From: Deltaproteobacteria bacterium
GTDB taxonomy: Bacteria; Desulfobacterota; Desulfobaccia; Desulfobaccales; Desulfobaccaceae
Assembly: GCA_019309545.1 (NCBI GenBank)
Contig: JAFDGA010000012.1
Span: 62,001 to 126,000 of the forward strand
Direction: 5' to 3'
Length of the DNA stretch: 64,000 nt
The notes below the pieces were generated by a model. That model made no database searches, was not told where the DNA came from, and worked only from the letters and a program-made list of their open reading frames with translations. Of the stretch, positions 10,670 through 20,005 are shown piece by piece. Every line of letters starts with the position of its first letter. Position 1 is the first letter of the stretch. The position numbers and the translations under genes were made by a program.

Positions 10670-12205
10670 ATGAACTTGCCGATTTTATCTATCCTGATCT
10701 TCTTCCCCATGCTGGGGGTGGTGCTGATCACCATGCTGAGTCGGGAAAACCAGTGGGTGATTAAATGGACCACCCTGGTGGTGGCAGTGCTCGAGTTTAT
10801 CTTCTCCTTGCCTCTGTGGTTCCAGTTCAATTCTGATACTGCAGCCATGCAGTTCGTCGAAAAATATAGCTGGTTCCCCAGTTACGGCATCAGTTATTAT
10901 ATAGGCATTGATGGGATTTCCCTCCTGTTGGTCTTACTGACTACCTTTCTGACCCCCATCTGCGTTATGGCCTGCTGGCAGGATATTCAGGACAAGGTCA
11001 AGGAATTCATGATCTGCCTGCTCTTCCTGGAAACCGGAATGATCGGCGTTTTCTGCGCCCTGGATCTGTTCCTGTTCTATATTTTCTGGGAAGTCATGCT
11101 GATCCCCATGTATCTCTTGATCGGGGTCTGGGGCGCGCCGGCCCGCCGCATCTATGCCGCGGTCAAGTTCTTTCTGTTCACCATGTTCGGCAGCCTGCTG
11201 ATGTTAGTGGCCATCCTGGTGCTCTATTTCTACCACCACAAGGTCACCGGGGTTTATACCTTTGATCTGCTCAAAATCTACGGCCTGCAGGTTCCCTTCC
11301 AGATGCAGTTCTGGATGTTTCTCGCCTTTGCCTTGGCCTTTGCCATTAAAGTGCCGATGTTCCCCTTCCATACCTGGTTACCGGATGCCCATACCGAAGC
11401 CCCCACCGTCGGCAGCGTGATGCTGGCCGCGGTTCTGCTGAAAATGGGGACTTACGGGTTCCTGCGCTTCAACATGCCCTTATTCCCGGAAGCGGCCTGG
11501 TACTTTGTACCGCTGTTCAGTGTGTTGGCCATTATCGGGATCATTTACGGGGCCCTGGTGTGTATGATGCAACTGGATCTCAAACGGCTGATCGCCTTTT
11601 CTTCGGTGAGCCATTTGGGGTTTGTCATGCTGGGATTGTTTACCTACAATATGGCCGGGGTTCAAGGCGGCATCATTCAGATGATTAACCACGGTCTTTC
11701 TACCGGGGCCCTGTTCTTGATCGTCGGCATAATCTACGAACGTCGTCACACCCGGCTGATTGCCGAATTCGGCGGCCTTTCCACTCCCATGCCGGTCTAT
11801 GCGGCCATTTTCATGATTGTCGCCTTGTCGTCCATAGGCCTGCCGGGCCTCAATGGCTTCGTGGGTGAGTTCCTGATACTGTTGGGAGCGTTTAAAGTTA
11901 ATAAAATTTACGCCATCTTGGGGGCCTCCGGGGTGATTTTCGCCGCCTGTTATATGCTGTGGATGTTCCAGCGGGTAATGTTCGGAGTAGTCACCAACGA
12001 GAAAAACCGAAATCTTCCTGACCTGTCGCTGCGGGAAATTGCCTATCTGACCCCACTGTTAGTATTCATCGTCTGGATCGGCGTTTACCCCAATACCTTC
12101 CTGGATAAAACCAAGGCCTCGACGGAAAATTTTGTGGCCCAGATGGAAAGGGCCAAAGCACCAAAAGTGGCATTAGTTGATGTGATTAAGGGGGACCTAA
12201 GATGA
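10670..12205 (+). CDS. nuoM: NADH-quinone oxidoreductase subunit M
   Basis: Antiporter-like proton-pumping subunit, 511 residues, about fourteen helices. Diagnostic stretches: FWEVMLIPMYLLIGVWG with the conserved Glu, KVPMFPFHTWLPDAHTEAP, and SVSHLGFVMLGLF followed by NHGLSTGALFL. AGGAG precedes the start. The stop overlaps nuoN by ATGA. Confidence 0.96.
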   Translation: MNLPILSILIFFPMLGVVLITMLSRENQWVIKWTTLVVAVLEFIFSLPLWFQFNSDTAAMQFVEKYSWFPSYGISYYIGIDGISLLLVLLTTFLTPICVMACWQDIQDKVKEFMICLLFLETGMIGVFCALDLFLFYIFWEVMLIPMYLLIGVWGAPARRIYAAVKFFLFTMFGSLLMLVAILVLYFYHHKVTGVYTFDLLKIYGLQVPFQMQFWMFLAFALAFAIKVPMFPFHTWLPDAHTEAPTVGSVMLAAVLLKMGTYGFLRFNMPLFPEAAWYFVPLFSVLAIIGIIYGALVCMMQLDLKRLIAFSSVSHLGFVMLGLFTYNMAGVQGGIIQMINHGLSTGALFLIVGIIYERRHTRLIAEFGGLSTPMPVYAAIFMIVALSSIGLPGLNGFVGEFLILLGAFKVNKIYAILGASGVIFAACYMLWMFQRVMFGVVTNEKNRNLPDLSLREIAYLTPLLVFIVWIGVYPNTFLDKTKASTENFVAQMERAKAPKVALVDVIKGDLR

Positions 12206-13659
12206 CCATCAGCATTCCCAGCATTACCTTAAGCAATATTGGGCCGCTGCTGACCTTAACCGTGGCCGGGCTGCTGCTCCTGTTGGTGGACGCACTGTCC
12301 CCCAAAGGCAAAAAAGCTTATTTCCCCTACCTGGCGCTGGTCGGCCTGGCCATCGCCGCGGCGCAGACCTGGATGCTCTGGAACCGCAGTGGCACTGATT
12401 TCGCCCGCATGCTCTACGTCGATAATTTTGCCTTCTTCTTTTACTTTATTTTTATCCTGGGCACGTCCCTGACCATTTTGATCTCCGTTAAATATTTAGA
12501 GGATTATAATCGCAATGTTGAAGAGTATTATACGCTGTTAATCTTTGCTACCATTGGTATGATGCTCATGGCCGCTGGCGGGCACCTGATCCTGATTTTC
12601 CTGGGTTTGGAAATTCTCTCCATTGCCATCTACATCCTGGCCGGACTGTTCCGAGAAGATCTAAAATCCAATGAAGCGGCGATCAAATACCTTATTTTAG
12701 GCGCTTTCTCCTCGGCTTTCTTACTGTTTGGCATGGCCATGCTCTATGGGGTTACCGGTAGCCTGTTTCTGGATGATCTGGCCCAGGCCATCAAAGCTGG
12801 GGTGGGCACCAATCCCTTGCTCCTGTTTGGCATGGGGCTGCTGATCGTCGGCTTCGGCTTTAAAGTGTCCTCAGTGCCCTTTCACATGTGGACGCCGGAT
12901 GTCTATGAAGGGGCGCCGACCTCGGTCACCGCCTTTATGTCGGTAGGGACCAAAGCTGCGGCCTTTGCCGCCTTTGTGCGCATCTTTTTCCTAGTCTTCC
13001 CTGAGATCAAGATGGAATGGAATATGCTGATGTGGGTCTTTGCCGTTGCCACCATGACCCTGGGAAATGTGGTGGCTATTGCCCAGACCAACATTAAGCG
13101 CATGCTGGCTTATTCCTCCATTGCGCATGCCGGCTACCTCTTGGTGGCCTTGGTGGCCGCCAACCAGTTGGGGGCCATTAGCTTCCTGTACTATCTGGTG
13201 GCCTACACCCTGATGAACTTGGGGGCCTTTGCCATTGTCATCCTGGTGGCTCGCAAGAAAGATAATTATCTAAATATCTATGATTATTGTGGCCTGGGAT
13301 TTCAGCACCCGGCCCTGGCCGCGGCCATGAGCGTCTTCATGTTTGCCCTGGCCGGTATTCCCCCCACAGCCGGATTTGTGGGGAAATTCTATGTCTTTTC
13401 TGCCGCGGTGGAAGCGGGCTATATCTGGCTGGCAATCATCGGCGTCATGAACAGCCTGATTTCGGTCTTTTACTACCTGCGCATCACCGTGTTGATGTAC
13501 ATGCGTCCGGCCGAAGCAGATCTGGGTCCGATCACCATGACGCCGGCTATTTCTTCAGCAGTTCTGGTGACCGCCGCCGGGGTTCTGGCTGTCGGCATTT
13601 TCCCGGGCCCCCTCTATCATCTGGCCCTGAACAGCGTCAAGATATTTGTGGGTCTGTAG
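12202..13659 (+). CDS. nuoN: NADH-quinone oxidoreductase subunit N
   Basis: Third antiporter-like subunit, 485 residues, about fourteen helices. Signatures include LGLEILSIAIYILAG, SVPFHMWTPDVYEGAPTS, and SIAHAGYLLVAL. It overlaps nuoM by four bases and is the last gene of the operon; a terminator follows at 13731. Confidence 0.95.
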   Translation: MTISIPSITLSNIGPLLTLTVAGLLLLLVDALSPKGKKAYFPYLALVGLAIAAAQTWMLWNRSGTDFARMLYVDNFAFFFYFIFILGTSLTILISVKYLEDYNRNVEEYYTLLIFATIGMMLMAAGGHLILIFLGLEILSIAIYILAGLFREDLKSNEAAIKYLILGAFSSAFLLFGMAMLYGVTGSLFLDDLAQAIKAGVGTNPLLLFGMGLLIVGFGFKVSSVPFHMWTPDVYEGAPTSVTAFMSVGTKAAAFAAFVRIFFLVFPEIKMEWNMLMWVFAVATMTLGNVVAIAQTNIKRMLAYSSIAHAGYLLVALVAANQLGAISFLYYLVAYTLMNLGAFAIVILVARKKDNYLNIYDYCGLGFQHPALAAAMSVFMFALAGIPPTAGFVGKFYVFSAAVEAGYIWLAIIGVMNSLISVFYYLRITVLMYMRPAEADLGPITMTPAISSAVLVTAAGVLAVGIFPGPLYHLALNSVKIFVGL

Positions 13660-13730
13660 GTACTAAAAGGGAGAGAAATCGAGCTGAGGAGAAATTAAAC
13701 TTTATCTCCTCTCTGCGGAGTAATAATCAA

Positions 13731-13762
13731 GGCCTTGAAGGATAACTTCAGGGCCTTTTTTT
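13731..13762 (+). terminator. Rho-independent terminator of the nuo operon
   Basis: GGCCTTGAAG and CTTCAGGGCC form a ten-pair stem (one G-U pair) around GATAA, followed directly by seven T residues. It lies 72 bases after nuoN. A second, weaker inverted repeat (GAGGAGA / TCTCCTC) sits just before it. Confidence 0.85.
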
Positions 13763-13814
13763 CTGCCTTAAATTATTAAAGCTTGGTTAGGAAATATGAC
13801 CTGGACAGATATAC

Positions 13815-13843
13815 TTGACAAAAAACTTTACCGGGGCTTAGAT
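13815..13843 (+). promoter_or_regulatory. Possible promoter for the YeiH-like gene
   Basis: A perfect TTGACA is followed after 17 bases by TTAGAT, a poor -10 match. It lies between the nuo terminator and the next gene, where a promoter is expected. Only the -35 part is convincing. Confidence 0.35.
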
Positions 13844-13920
13844 AAAAGATGGTTAATAACCAAAATAGGTCTCTAGATATTAGAAAAATGGAAATAAACC
13901 TGGCTTAGGGGGGTAGATCA

Positions 13921-15282
13921 ATGACGACAGAAAATGAGCAAGGGGTTGAACGGGAACTCCCAATCTGGCTTCTCAAAGAAGATTACTGGGCCATTTATTT
14001 AGCCTTAGGCCTAATACTGATCGCCCTGCTGTTTTATTGGGGCGGGGCCAGTATCAAGCTAGCCGCGGTATCGCCACCGGGAAAGTGGACTTCAATTGTG
14101 GAGTTGGGGCAACACTTCGCGGCCCAATGGCCCTGGTACACCATTAACTTTATTCTCTGGCTGACCATCTTCACCATGAGTTGCGGCATCATGAAGGTGG
14201 ACATCATTGATTACGTCAAGGGTTTTACCCTGCTTTATATCATGTGTCTGATCATCTTTTTGGTCTCCAGCTCCAAATTTTTCAAGGATAACAATCTGGA
14301 GTCTCCGCTGGTAGCCCTGGCGGTAGGGCTGATTTTTGGCAACTTGGGTCTATTCCCCCGCTGGATGGAGTCCGCCTTTCGGGTGGAATATTACATCAAG
14401 ACCGGCATCATCTTGTTAGGAGCGACCTTACCGTTTACTTTGATTATCTACACTGGCGGTATCGCCATTTTACAGGCCACCATGGTGGCGGTGACCACCT
14501 TTGTGGCCACCTATCTGGCTGCCACCCGCCTTTTCAGGCTGGAACCCCATTTCGGGGCCTGTCTGGGGGCCGGAGCCTCGGTCTGCGGCGTTTCGGCCAC
14601 CATTGCCGTGGGCGGGGCGGTGCGGGCCCATAAGGATTATATGTCGGTGGGCATCTCCCTGGTGGCCTTGTGGGCCTTGGTGATGATTTACATTCTGCCC
14701 ATTCTCTGCCGGGCCTTTGAACTGCATCCCGGGGTAGCCGGGGCCTGGATCGGCACTTCCGAGTTCGCTGACGCCGCCGGTTTTGCCGCTGCGGTGGCCA
14801 TCGGCCACGAAGCAGCCATCCGCTCCTTTACCATGATGAAGGTTATCGGCCGGGATATCTTCATCGGCATCTGGTCGCTGATGCTGGCCATCATCTCGGT
14901 GGTGTTTTGGGAGAAACGGTCCGCCAGCGCCACCCAGGTCGGGGTCGGCGAAATCTGGCAACGCTTTCCCAAATTTGTCATCGGCTTTTTCATCGCTTCG
15001 TTGATCATGTTTATCGTCGGCCTCTCCTACGGCCCTGAGCTTTATTCCAACTCCATCAAGCCCTTGGTAGTCAAGCCGGTCAAAACCCTGCGCACCTGGA
15101 CCTTCCTGTTCTGCTTTCTGAGCATCGGCTATACCACCCGCTTTAAGGAACTGACCCAGTTCGGCTGGGCGCCGCTGTGGGCCTTCACCATCGGAGTGGC
15201 CATCAATGTGCCCCTGGGCTATTTTCTGTCCGCCGTAGTCTTCAAGGGCTACTGGATGAGGGTCATGGAGTATATGTATTAA
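13921..15282 (+). CDS. YeiH/UPF0324-family (putative sulfate exporter family) membrane protein
   Basis: A 453-residue inner-membrane protein with about eleven hydrophobic segments. The middle carries the family hallmark LGAGASVCGVSATIAVGG, followed by VGISLVALWALVMIYILP and AGAWIGTSEFADAAGFAAA, which match the PF03601 pattern of two inverted halves. Members are annotated as putative sulfate exporters, but transport has rarely been demonstrated, so the substrate is unknown here. The gene stands alone between the nuo terminator and a repeat. AGGGGGG precedes the ATG. The N-terminal 70 residues are longer than in E. coli YeiH. Confidence 0.8.
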   Translation: MTTENEQGVERELPIWLLKEDYWAIYLALGLILIALLFYWGGASIKLAAVSPPGKWTSIVELGQHFAAQWPWYTINFILWLTIFTMSCGIMKVDIIDYVKGFTLLYIMCLIIFLVSSSKFFKDNNLESPLVALAVGLIFGNLGLFPRWMESAFRVEYYIKTGIILLGATLPFTLIIYTGGIAILQATMVAVTTFVATYLAATRLFRLEPHFGACLGAGASVCGVSATIAVGGAVRAHKDYMSVGISLVALWALVMIYILPILCRAFELHPGVAGAWIGTSEFADAAGFAAAVAIGHEAAIRSFTMMKVIGRDIFIGIWSLMLAIISVVFWEKRSASATQVGVGEIWQRFPKFVIGFFIASLIMFIVGLSYGPELYSNSIKPLVVKPVKTLRTWTFLFCFLSIGYTTRFKELTQFGWAPLWAFTIGVAINVPLGYFLSAVVFKGYWMRVMEYMY

Positions 15283-15404
15283 GCCCGGAGAATAATTGCC
15301 TTCTTGCAAGGGGCCGTGATCCGGCCTGGAAAATTTTTAGGGGTGGGTTTCATACCTGCCCCTTTCTGTTCCAAAACCTGGCGACAGAAATCTGTCATAC
15401 CGAC

Positions 15405-15511
15405 TATACCAAGTTACGATCAAAGAGCTAAAATGCCCTCTCGCCCTCTCCCCCGCCAGCGGGGGAGAGGGGATAAAGGATAAAATTACTCATTTGAAAG
15501 GTAATCGGTAT
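15405..15511. repeat. Dispersed palindromic repeat, copy A (107 bp)
   Basis: This segment is repeated with few changes at 42705-42816. It begins TATACCAAG and ends CGGTAT, the two ends forming an imperfect terminal inverted repeat that extends inward (TCAAAGAG against CTCATTTGA). The centre is a perfect 12-pair hairpin (CCCTCTCCCCCG, loop CCAG, CGGGGGAGAGGG; 15444-15471). It has no room for a protein. It looks like a MITE- or REP-type element; the 345-base stretch 15283-15627 holds nothing else recognisable. Confidence 0.8.
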
Positions 15512-15627
15512 CAACCATTATCAGCGCATCGTGGTGGCCTTGCACGAAACCCGGCGTCTGATGCCCGAAATCGATCGGCCCATCCCTGGGTGGCCAATCA
15601 TATAAAAATAGCTAAAGTGATTCCTGG

Positions 15628-15768
15628 TCAGGCTTCTTCCTGGTCGGGGAGTTCAGGCAGTTCAGTATCAAGTTCTTCGGAGGTTACGTCATCTGCGGTT
15701 AGGCTCCGCAAGCGCACGGCGCGTTGGAAAAGATCCGCTAATATTTCCTGATAGTCATTAATGTCCAT
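15628..15768 (-). CDS. Small hypothetical protein, 46 aa
   Basis: A short reading frame starts ATG at 15768 with AAGGAAGG a few bases upstream and ends TGA at 15628. The peptide begins MDINDYQEILADLFQRAVRL and ends in an acidic tail rich in Glu, Asp, Leu and Pro. It would form an amphipathic helix followed by a disordered tail. I do not recognise it. Support is the ribosome-binding site and sensible composition only. It lies on the same strand as the next small lipoprotein gene, about 105 bases further upstream. Confidence 0.45.
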   Translation of the reverse strand: MDINDYQEILADLFQRAVRLRSLTADDVTSEELDTELPELPDQEEA

Positions 15769-15874
15769 CAGCACCTTCCTTATCCTGCCTTATGCTTGAT
15801 AGAACCCGGGTTCTGCGACGGGTCTGGGTGCCCTAGACAGGCTCTAACAAGCCGGAGCTCAGGTTGATAACTGG

Positions 15875-16090
15875 TTAAAAAGTGGACTCTTTTTTGATCA
15901 TGATGGCACCGTCATCCTTTTTCTGAGGATTACGATCCCAACTTTTCCAGGAATAACCTCCGGAGCCGACTTTGATCCGTTCGATATTGCCGTCGCTGCG
16001 TTGCTCCTCGGCCAGAATCCCGGAGCAAGCCCCAGTGATAAACGCGAGCAAGAACAGGGCTGGCCAGAAAGGATTGGACCTCCTGATCAT
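15875..16090 (-). CDS. Small lipoprotein, 71 aa
   Basis: The N-terminus MIRRSNPFWPALFLLAFITGAC is a lipoprotein signal with the lipobox ITGAC; the mature part is about 50 polar residues. AGGAGG lies upstream of the ATG (complement of 16097-16102), supporting the start. The mature part is short, ends KKESTF and contains no domain I know. It is downstream of leuC on the same strand but separated by about 100 bases, so it may be independent. Function unknown; an envelope location is inferred from the lipobox. Confidence 0.65.
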   Translation of the reverse strand: MIRRSNPFWPALFLLAFITGACSGILAEEQRSDGNIERIKVGSGGYSWKSWDRNPQKKDDGAIMIKKESTF

Positions 16091-16194
16091 AATTTTACCT
16101 CCTTGATGGGAAGGAGCAAGATAAAATTTAAATCAGCGATTATTGGGGTACTCCGTATTATATGCTGCTAAAATCAATATCTTATGGTTAACCG

Positions 16195-17460
16195 TTACAA
16201 GTCGTCAGGCCCGACGATGCACCCGGCCACCGCCGAGGCTGCGGTTATCGCCGGGTTGGCCAGATAGACCTGGGATTCAGGATGCCCCATGCGGCCGACG
16301 AAGTTACGGTTGGTGGTGGCGATGGCGGTCTCCCCGGCGGCCAGGATGCCCATGTGCCCCCCCAGGCACGGCCCGCAGGTGGGGGGGCTGATTATCGCCC
16401 CAGCCTCTAAAAAGATGTCAAACAGACCTTCCTTCAGGGCCTGGCGGTAGATCCAGGGGGTGGCCGGGATGATGATCAGACGGACGCCAGGGGCGGCCCG
16501 ATGGCCGTTGAGCACTTGGGCCGCCAGCCGCAAATCCTCCAGACGGCCGTTGGTGCAGGAGCCAATGACTGCCTGGTCGATGGATACCCGGCCTACCTGG
16601 GACAGCGGTCGGGTATTTTCGGGCAGATGGGGGAAGGCCACCTGGGGTTCCAGAGTACTGATGTCATACTCCCGGACAAAGGCATAGTTGGCCCCCGGGT
16701 CAGTGGTATAAAAGGAAAAGGGCCGCAAGGCCCGCTCGGTGACATACTGCCGGGTAATCTCATCAGGGGCAATGATGCCGTTTTTGGCTCCGGCCTCGAT
16801 GGCCATGTTGCACATGGTCAGGCGGTCGCTCATGGGCAGAGTGTCGATGGTGTCGCCCGCGAACTCCATGGCCCGGTACAGGGCACCGTCCACCCCGATG
16901 TCGCCGATGGTATAAAGAATCAGGTCCTTGCCTCCCACCCAGCGGGGCAACTGGCCGGTATAGATAAACAGCATGGTCTCCGGTACCTTGAACCAGCAGT
17001 CGCCGGTGATCATGGTGGCGGCCAGATCAGTGGAGCCGATGCCGGTGGCAAAGGCCCCCAGGCCGCCATAGGTACAGGTATGGCTGTCCGCACCGATGAC
17101 CAGGTCTCCGGGGCCGACGATGCCTTTCTCGGGGAGGAGGGCATGCTCAATGCCCATATCGCCGCCTTCGTAGAAATGGACCAATTGCTGCTCCTTGGCA
17201 AACTGGCGCAGAATCTGACACTGGGTGGCGGAGGCAATGTCTTTATGGGGGGCAAAATGATCCGAGACCAGTACTACTCGTTCGGGGTCGAAAACTTTTC
17301 GGGCCCCGGCCTGGCGAAAGGCCTTGATGGCGATGGGGGCAGTAATATCATTGCCCAGGGCGATATCCACCCGGGCCTCGATCAACTGTCCGGGTGCAAC
17401 ATATTCCTGATCAGCGTGAGCCGCCAGAATCTTTTCGGTAATGGTCATCGGAGGGGTCAT
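16195..17460 (-). CDS. leuC: 3-isopropylmalate dehydratase large subunit
   Basis: Leucine biosynthesis enzyme of the aconitase family; with LeuD it isomerises 2- to 3-isopropylmalate. The iron-sulfur ligands are visible in GSCTNGRLEDL and PPTCGPCLGG, and GADSHTCTYGGLGAFATG is the aconitase signature. At 421 residues it is the shorter archaeal-type LeuC/HacA form rather than the 466-residue E. coli form. It lies 84 bases after leuA on the same strand and is the last enzyme gene of the operon. No leuD or leuB follows, which is odd. A second possible start (MTITEK) lies four codons inside. Confidence 0.92.
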   Translation of the reverse strand: MTPPMTITEKILAAHADQEYVAPGQLIEARVDIALGNDITAPIAIKAFRQAGARKVFDPERVVLVSDHFAPHKDIASATQCQILRQFAKEQQLVHFYEGGDMGIEHALLPEKGIVGPGDLVIGADSHTCTYGGLGAFATGIGSTDLAATMITGDCWFKVPETMLFIYTGQLPRWVGGKDLILYTIGDIGVDGALYRAMEFAGDTIDTLPMSDRLTMCNMAIEAGAKNGIIAPDEITRQYVTERALRPFSFYTTDPGANYAFVREYDISTLEPQVAFPHLPENTRPLSQVGRVSIDQAVIGSCTNGRLEDLRLAAQVLNGHRAAPGVRLIIIPATPWIYRQALKEGLFDIFLEAGAIISPPTCGPCLGGHMGILAAGETAIATTNRNFVGRMGHPESQVYLANPAITAASAVAGCIVGPDDL

Positions 17461-17544
17461 ATCTTGTTCTCAGTCAATCAGAATGATTCAGGAGTAAAGC
17501 CGGGGTAAAGGGTTTTGCCCGGAGGCTCAACAGATCAGCCCGGT

Positions 17545-19086
17545 TTACTCCGACCCTGGCTTGGCAGCCATATTTTTCAAGTAAAACAGACGGTTCAGTC
17601 CATTAATGAATGCCCGCGCACTGGCCGTGACAATGTCCGGGTCCACCCCGTGGCCGGTAACTGTGATGCCGTCCTCTTCCAGGCGCACGGTAATTTCCCC
17701 CAGGGCGTCGGTGCCGCCGGTGATCGAATTCACCGAAAATTTGAGGAGCCGGCATTTTGATTTGGTAATATGGGTAATGGCCTTAAAGGTAGCGTCGATC
17801 GGGCCATCTCCGAAGGCCGAGTAACGCTGGATTTCATCCCCAACTTCCATTTTCACCGTAGCCGAGGGTTTGGCCATGGTGCCTGTGAGCACCACCAATT
17901 CCTGGAGTTTGTAGTGATCCGGCACTGACTTGCGCAAGACCTCGATCTCCACCAGGCTTTCCAGGTCTTCGTCGAATACGGTTTTCTTGCGATCGGCCAG
18001 ATCCTTGAAGCGGGCAAAGACCTGTGACAAGAGTTCGTCGGAAAGATTATAGCCCATTTCTATCAACTTCTCTTTCAGGGCGTGGCGACCGGAAAGTTTG
18101 CCCAGCGGCAGGGTGCTCTTCTTGATGCCGATAGCAGTGGGCGTCATGATCTCAAAGGTGCTGGCTTCCTTCAACACCGCGTCCTGGTGGATGCCGGATT
18201 CGTGGGCAAAGGCATTGGCCCCGACAATCGCCTTGTTAGGCTGCACAATCATCCCGGTCAGTTTGCTGACCAGTCGACTAGTGGGATAAATGTGCTGGGT
18301 AGCGATATCAGTATAATAATCAAATAGGTCCCTGCGGGTTGCCAAGGCCATGACCACCTCTTCCAGGGAGGTATTGCCGGCCCGTTCACCGATGCCATTG
18401 ATGGTACACTCCACCTGCCGCGCCCCGTTCATGATTGCCGCCAGCGAGTTGGCCACCGCCAGTCCCAGGTCATTGTGGCAATGAACACTGAGCACGGCCC
18501 GATCAATATTGGGGATGTTTTCCATCAGGTACTTGATTTTGGCCCCGAATTCGTGGGGAATGGCATAACCCACAGTATCCGGAAAATTGACCGTAGTAGC
18601 GCCGGCGTCGATCACCGCGGTAAAGACCTGGGCCACATAGGCCAGATCACTGCGGGCCGCGTCCATGGCGGAAAATTCCACATTGGGGGTATACCGTTTG
18701 GCGTAGCGGACCGCGGCCACCGCGGCCTCCAATACCTCCTCTCGGGTCTTACGCATCTGGTATTTCAGATGAATGTCGGAAGTAGAGATAAAGGTATGGA
18801 TACGTGGATTTTCCGCTTCCTTGACCGCTTCCCAGGCTGCGTCTAAATCACCGACCATGGCCCGCGCCAGGCCCGCGATTTGCGGGCCCCGAATTTCCCG
18901 GGCCACCTGGCGGACTGCTTCCCGATCTCCCCGAGAGGCATAAGGAAAACCGGCCTCAATGACATCCACCTTAAGGAGGGCCAGTTGCCGGGCGATCTGC
19001 AGTTTTTCGTCAATATTGAGGCTGGCGCCGGGAGACTGCTCCCCGTCGCGCAGAGTGGTATCAAATATAACAATTTTCTCAGCCAT
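17545..19086 (-). CDS. leuA: 2-isopropylmalate synthase
   Basis: First committed step of leucine synthesis: acetyl-CoA plus 2-oxoisovalerate. The catalytic barrel shows [15 protein letters not shown] at the N-terminus, the metal site [15 protein letters not shown], and [14 protein letters not shown]. Residues from about 390 form the LeuA allosteric domain (LVVLTGT, then [12 protein letters not shown]), where leucine binds. Length 513 is standard. AAGGAG precedes the ATG. The 130-base gap to pssA contains a GC-rich hairpin (GCCCCTCGGGGC) and could carry local regulation, but it is too short for a T-box and none is recognisable. Confidence 0.95.
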   Translation of the reverse strand: MAEKIVIFDTTLRDGEQSPGASLNIDEKLQIARQLALLKVDVIEAGFPYASRGDREAVRQVAREIRGPQIAGLARAMVGDLDAAWEAVKEAENPRIHTFISTSDIHLKYQMRKTREEVLEAAVAAVRYAKRYTPNVEFSAMDAARSDLAYVAQVFTAVIDAGATTVNFPDTVGYAIPHEFGAKIKYLMENIPNIDRAVLSVHCHNDLGLAVANSLAAIMNGARQVECTINGIGERAGNTSLEEVVMALATRRDLFDYYTDIATQHIYPTSRLVSKLTGMIVQPNKAIVGANAFAHESGIHQDAVLKEASTFEIMTPTAIGIKKSTLPLGKLSGRHALKEKLIEMGYNLSDELLSQVFARFKDLADRKKTVFDEDLESLVEIEVLRKSVPDHYKLQELVVLTGTMAKPSATVKMEVGDEIQRYSAFGDGPIDATFKAITHITKSKCRLLKFSVNSITGGTDALGEITVRLEEDGITVTGHGVDPDIVTASARAFINGLNRLFYLKNMAAKPGSE

Positions 19087-19216
19087 GTATAAGCTCCTTA
19101 AACCCGATAGGGGGCCTGTTCAAGATCTATAGTCACAGGGCCCCGAGGGGCAGGGGTTAAATCTGAACCTCGGATGATAATATCTGAGTATTAAGAGGTG
19201 ATTGCGGTCCGTGTCA

Positions 19217-20005
19217 CTAAGTCTCCGAGGTCTTTACTTCCAGGGCCTCTGATTCATCTCGTTTTTGGGTGCTCCTCCTCTCCAGGAGGAGCAGGGTGCA
19301 GATCGGCCCGGAGATTACATAGCTGGTCATCAGCAAGAAACCCATAAAGAAAGGCTCGGTAGCGACCACAATGAATATAAGAATCGCCGCTACCAACACA
19401 TGAAAGGGTTTGCGTTTAAACAGTTCAAACTTTTTAAAACTATAGAATTTGATATTACTAACCATAAGAAATGATAAAATATAAATCATTATCAGAATGG
19501 GAATATGCCGGTTTGGGGCCCATTCGCCGATATGATAATAAAACAGGATGGTGGTGGCCACCATGGTCGCCGCCGCCGGGATCGGCAGGCCGTTGAAATA
19601 GCGGGGGTCGATGCTGCCGATCTGAACATTGAACCGGGCCAGACGCAAGGCTCCACACACCACAAACAGAAAGGCCGCCACCCAGCCGAAACGCCCGTAG
19701 GGTTGCAAGGCCCAGAGATAGACCAGCAGCCCCGGAGCCACCCCAAAGGCCACCAGATCGGCAAGCGAATCGTATTGCAAGCCAAAATTAGAGGCGCTTT
19801 TGGTCATGCGGGCCACCCGGCCATCCAGGCCATCCAGAACCAGCGAGACCAAGATGGCCAGCGCCGCGGCTTCAAAACGACCATTAATGGCGGCGATGAT
19901 GGCATAAAAGCCACTGAACAGGCTGGCCGTGGTGAGCAGGTTAGGGAGGATGTAGATTCCCCGAAATTTATTGCGGCCCTTGTTTTTTTTACGGCGCTTT
20001 TTCAT
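19217..20005 (-). CDS. pssA: CDP-diacylglycerol-serine O-phosphatidyltransferase
   Basis: Makes phosphatidylserine from CDP-diacylglycerol and serine in the inner membrane. The CDP-alcohol phosphotransferase motif D-G-x2-A-R-x8-G-x3-D-x3-D is read directly in DGRVARMTKSASNFGLQYDS. The 262-residue protein has a very basic N-terminus (MKKRRKKNKGRNKFRG) and seven to eight membrane segments. It overlaps psd by four bases, so the two steps to phosphatidylethanolamine are encoded back to back inside the branched-chain amino acid operon. Confidence 0.93.
   Translation of the reverse strand: MKKRRKKNKGRNKFRGIYILPNLLTTASLFSGFYAIIAAINGRFEAAALAILVSLVLDGLDGRVARMTKSASNFGLQYDSLADLVAFGVAPGLLVYLWALQPYGRFGWVAAFLFVVCGALRLARFNVQIGSIDPRYFNGLPIPAAATMVATTILFYYHIGEWAPNRHIPILIMIYILSFLMVSNIKFYSFKKFELFKRKPFHVLVAAILIFIVVATEPFFMGFLLMTSYVISGPICTLLLLERRSTQKRDESEALEVKTSET

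Noticed and set aside
10111-10848. 245-codon open frame antisense to nuoL/nuoM
   Set aside because: Spans two well-supported genes on the other strand and has His/Asp-rich shadow composition.
14470-15309. 279-codon open frame antisense to the YeiH-like gene
   Set aside because: Gly/Asp/His-rich composition typical of an antisense shadow in GC-biased coding DNA; no ribosome-binding site, and the sense frame is a clear membrane protein.
16501-17508. 335-codon open frame antisense to leuC
   Set aside because: The sense strand encodes a complete aconitase-family protein with all Cys ligands; the antisense product is low-complexity Gly/His/Asp.
19087-19216. T-box or leader peptide before leuA
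   Set aside because: Only 130 bases are available, no T-box consensus is visible and no Leu-codon run is present; just a GC-rich hairpin remains.
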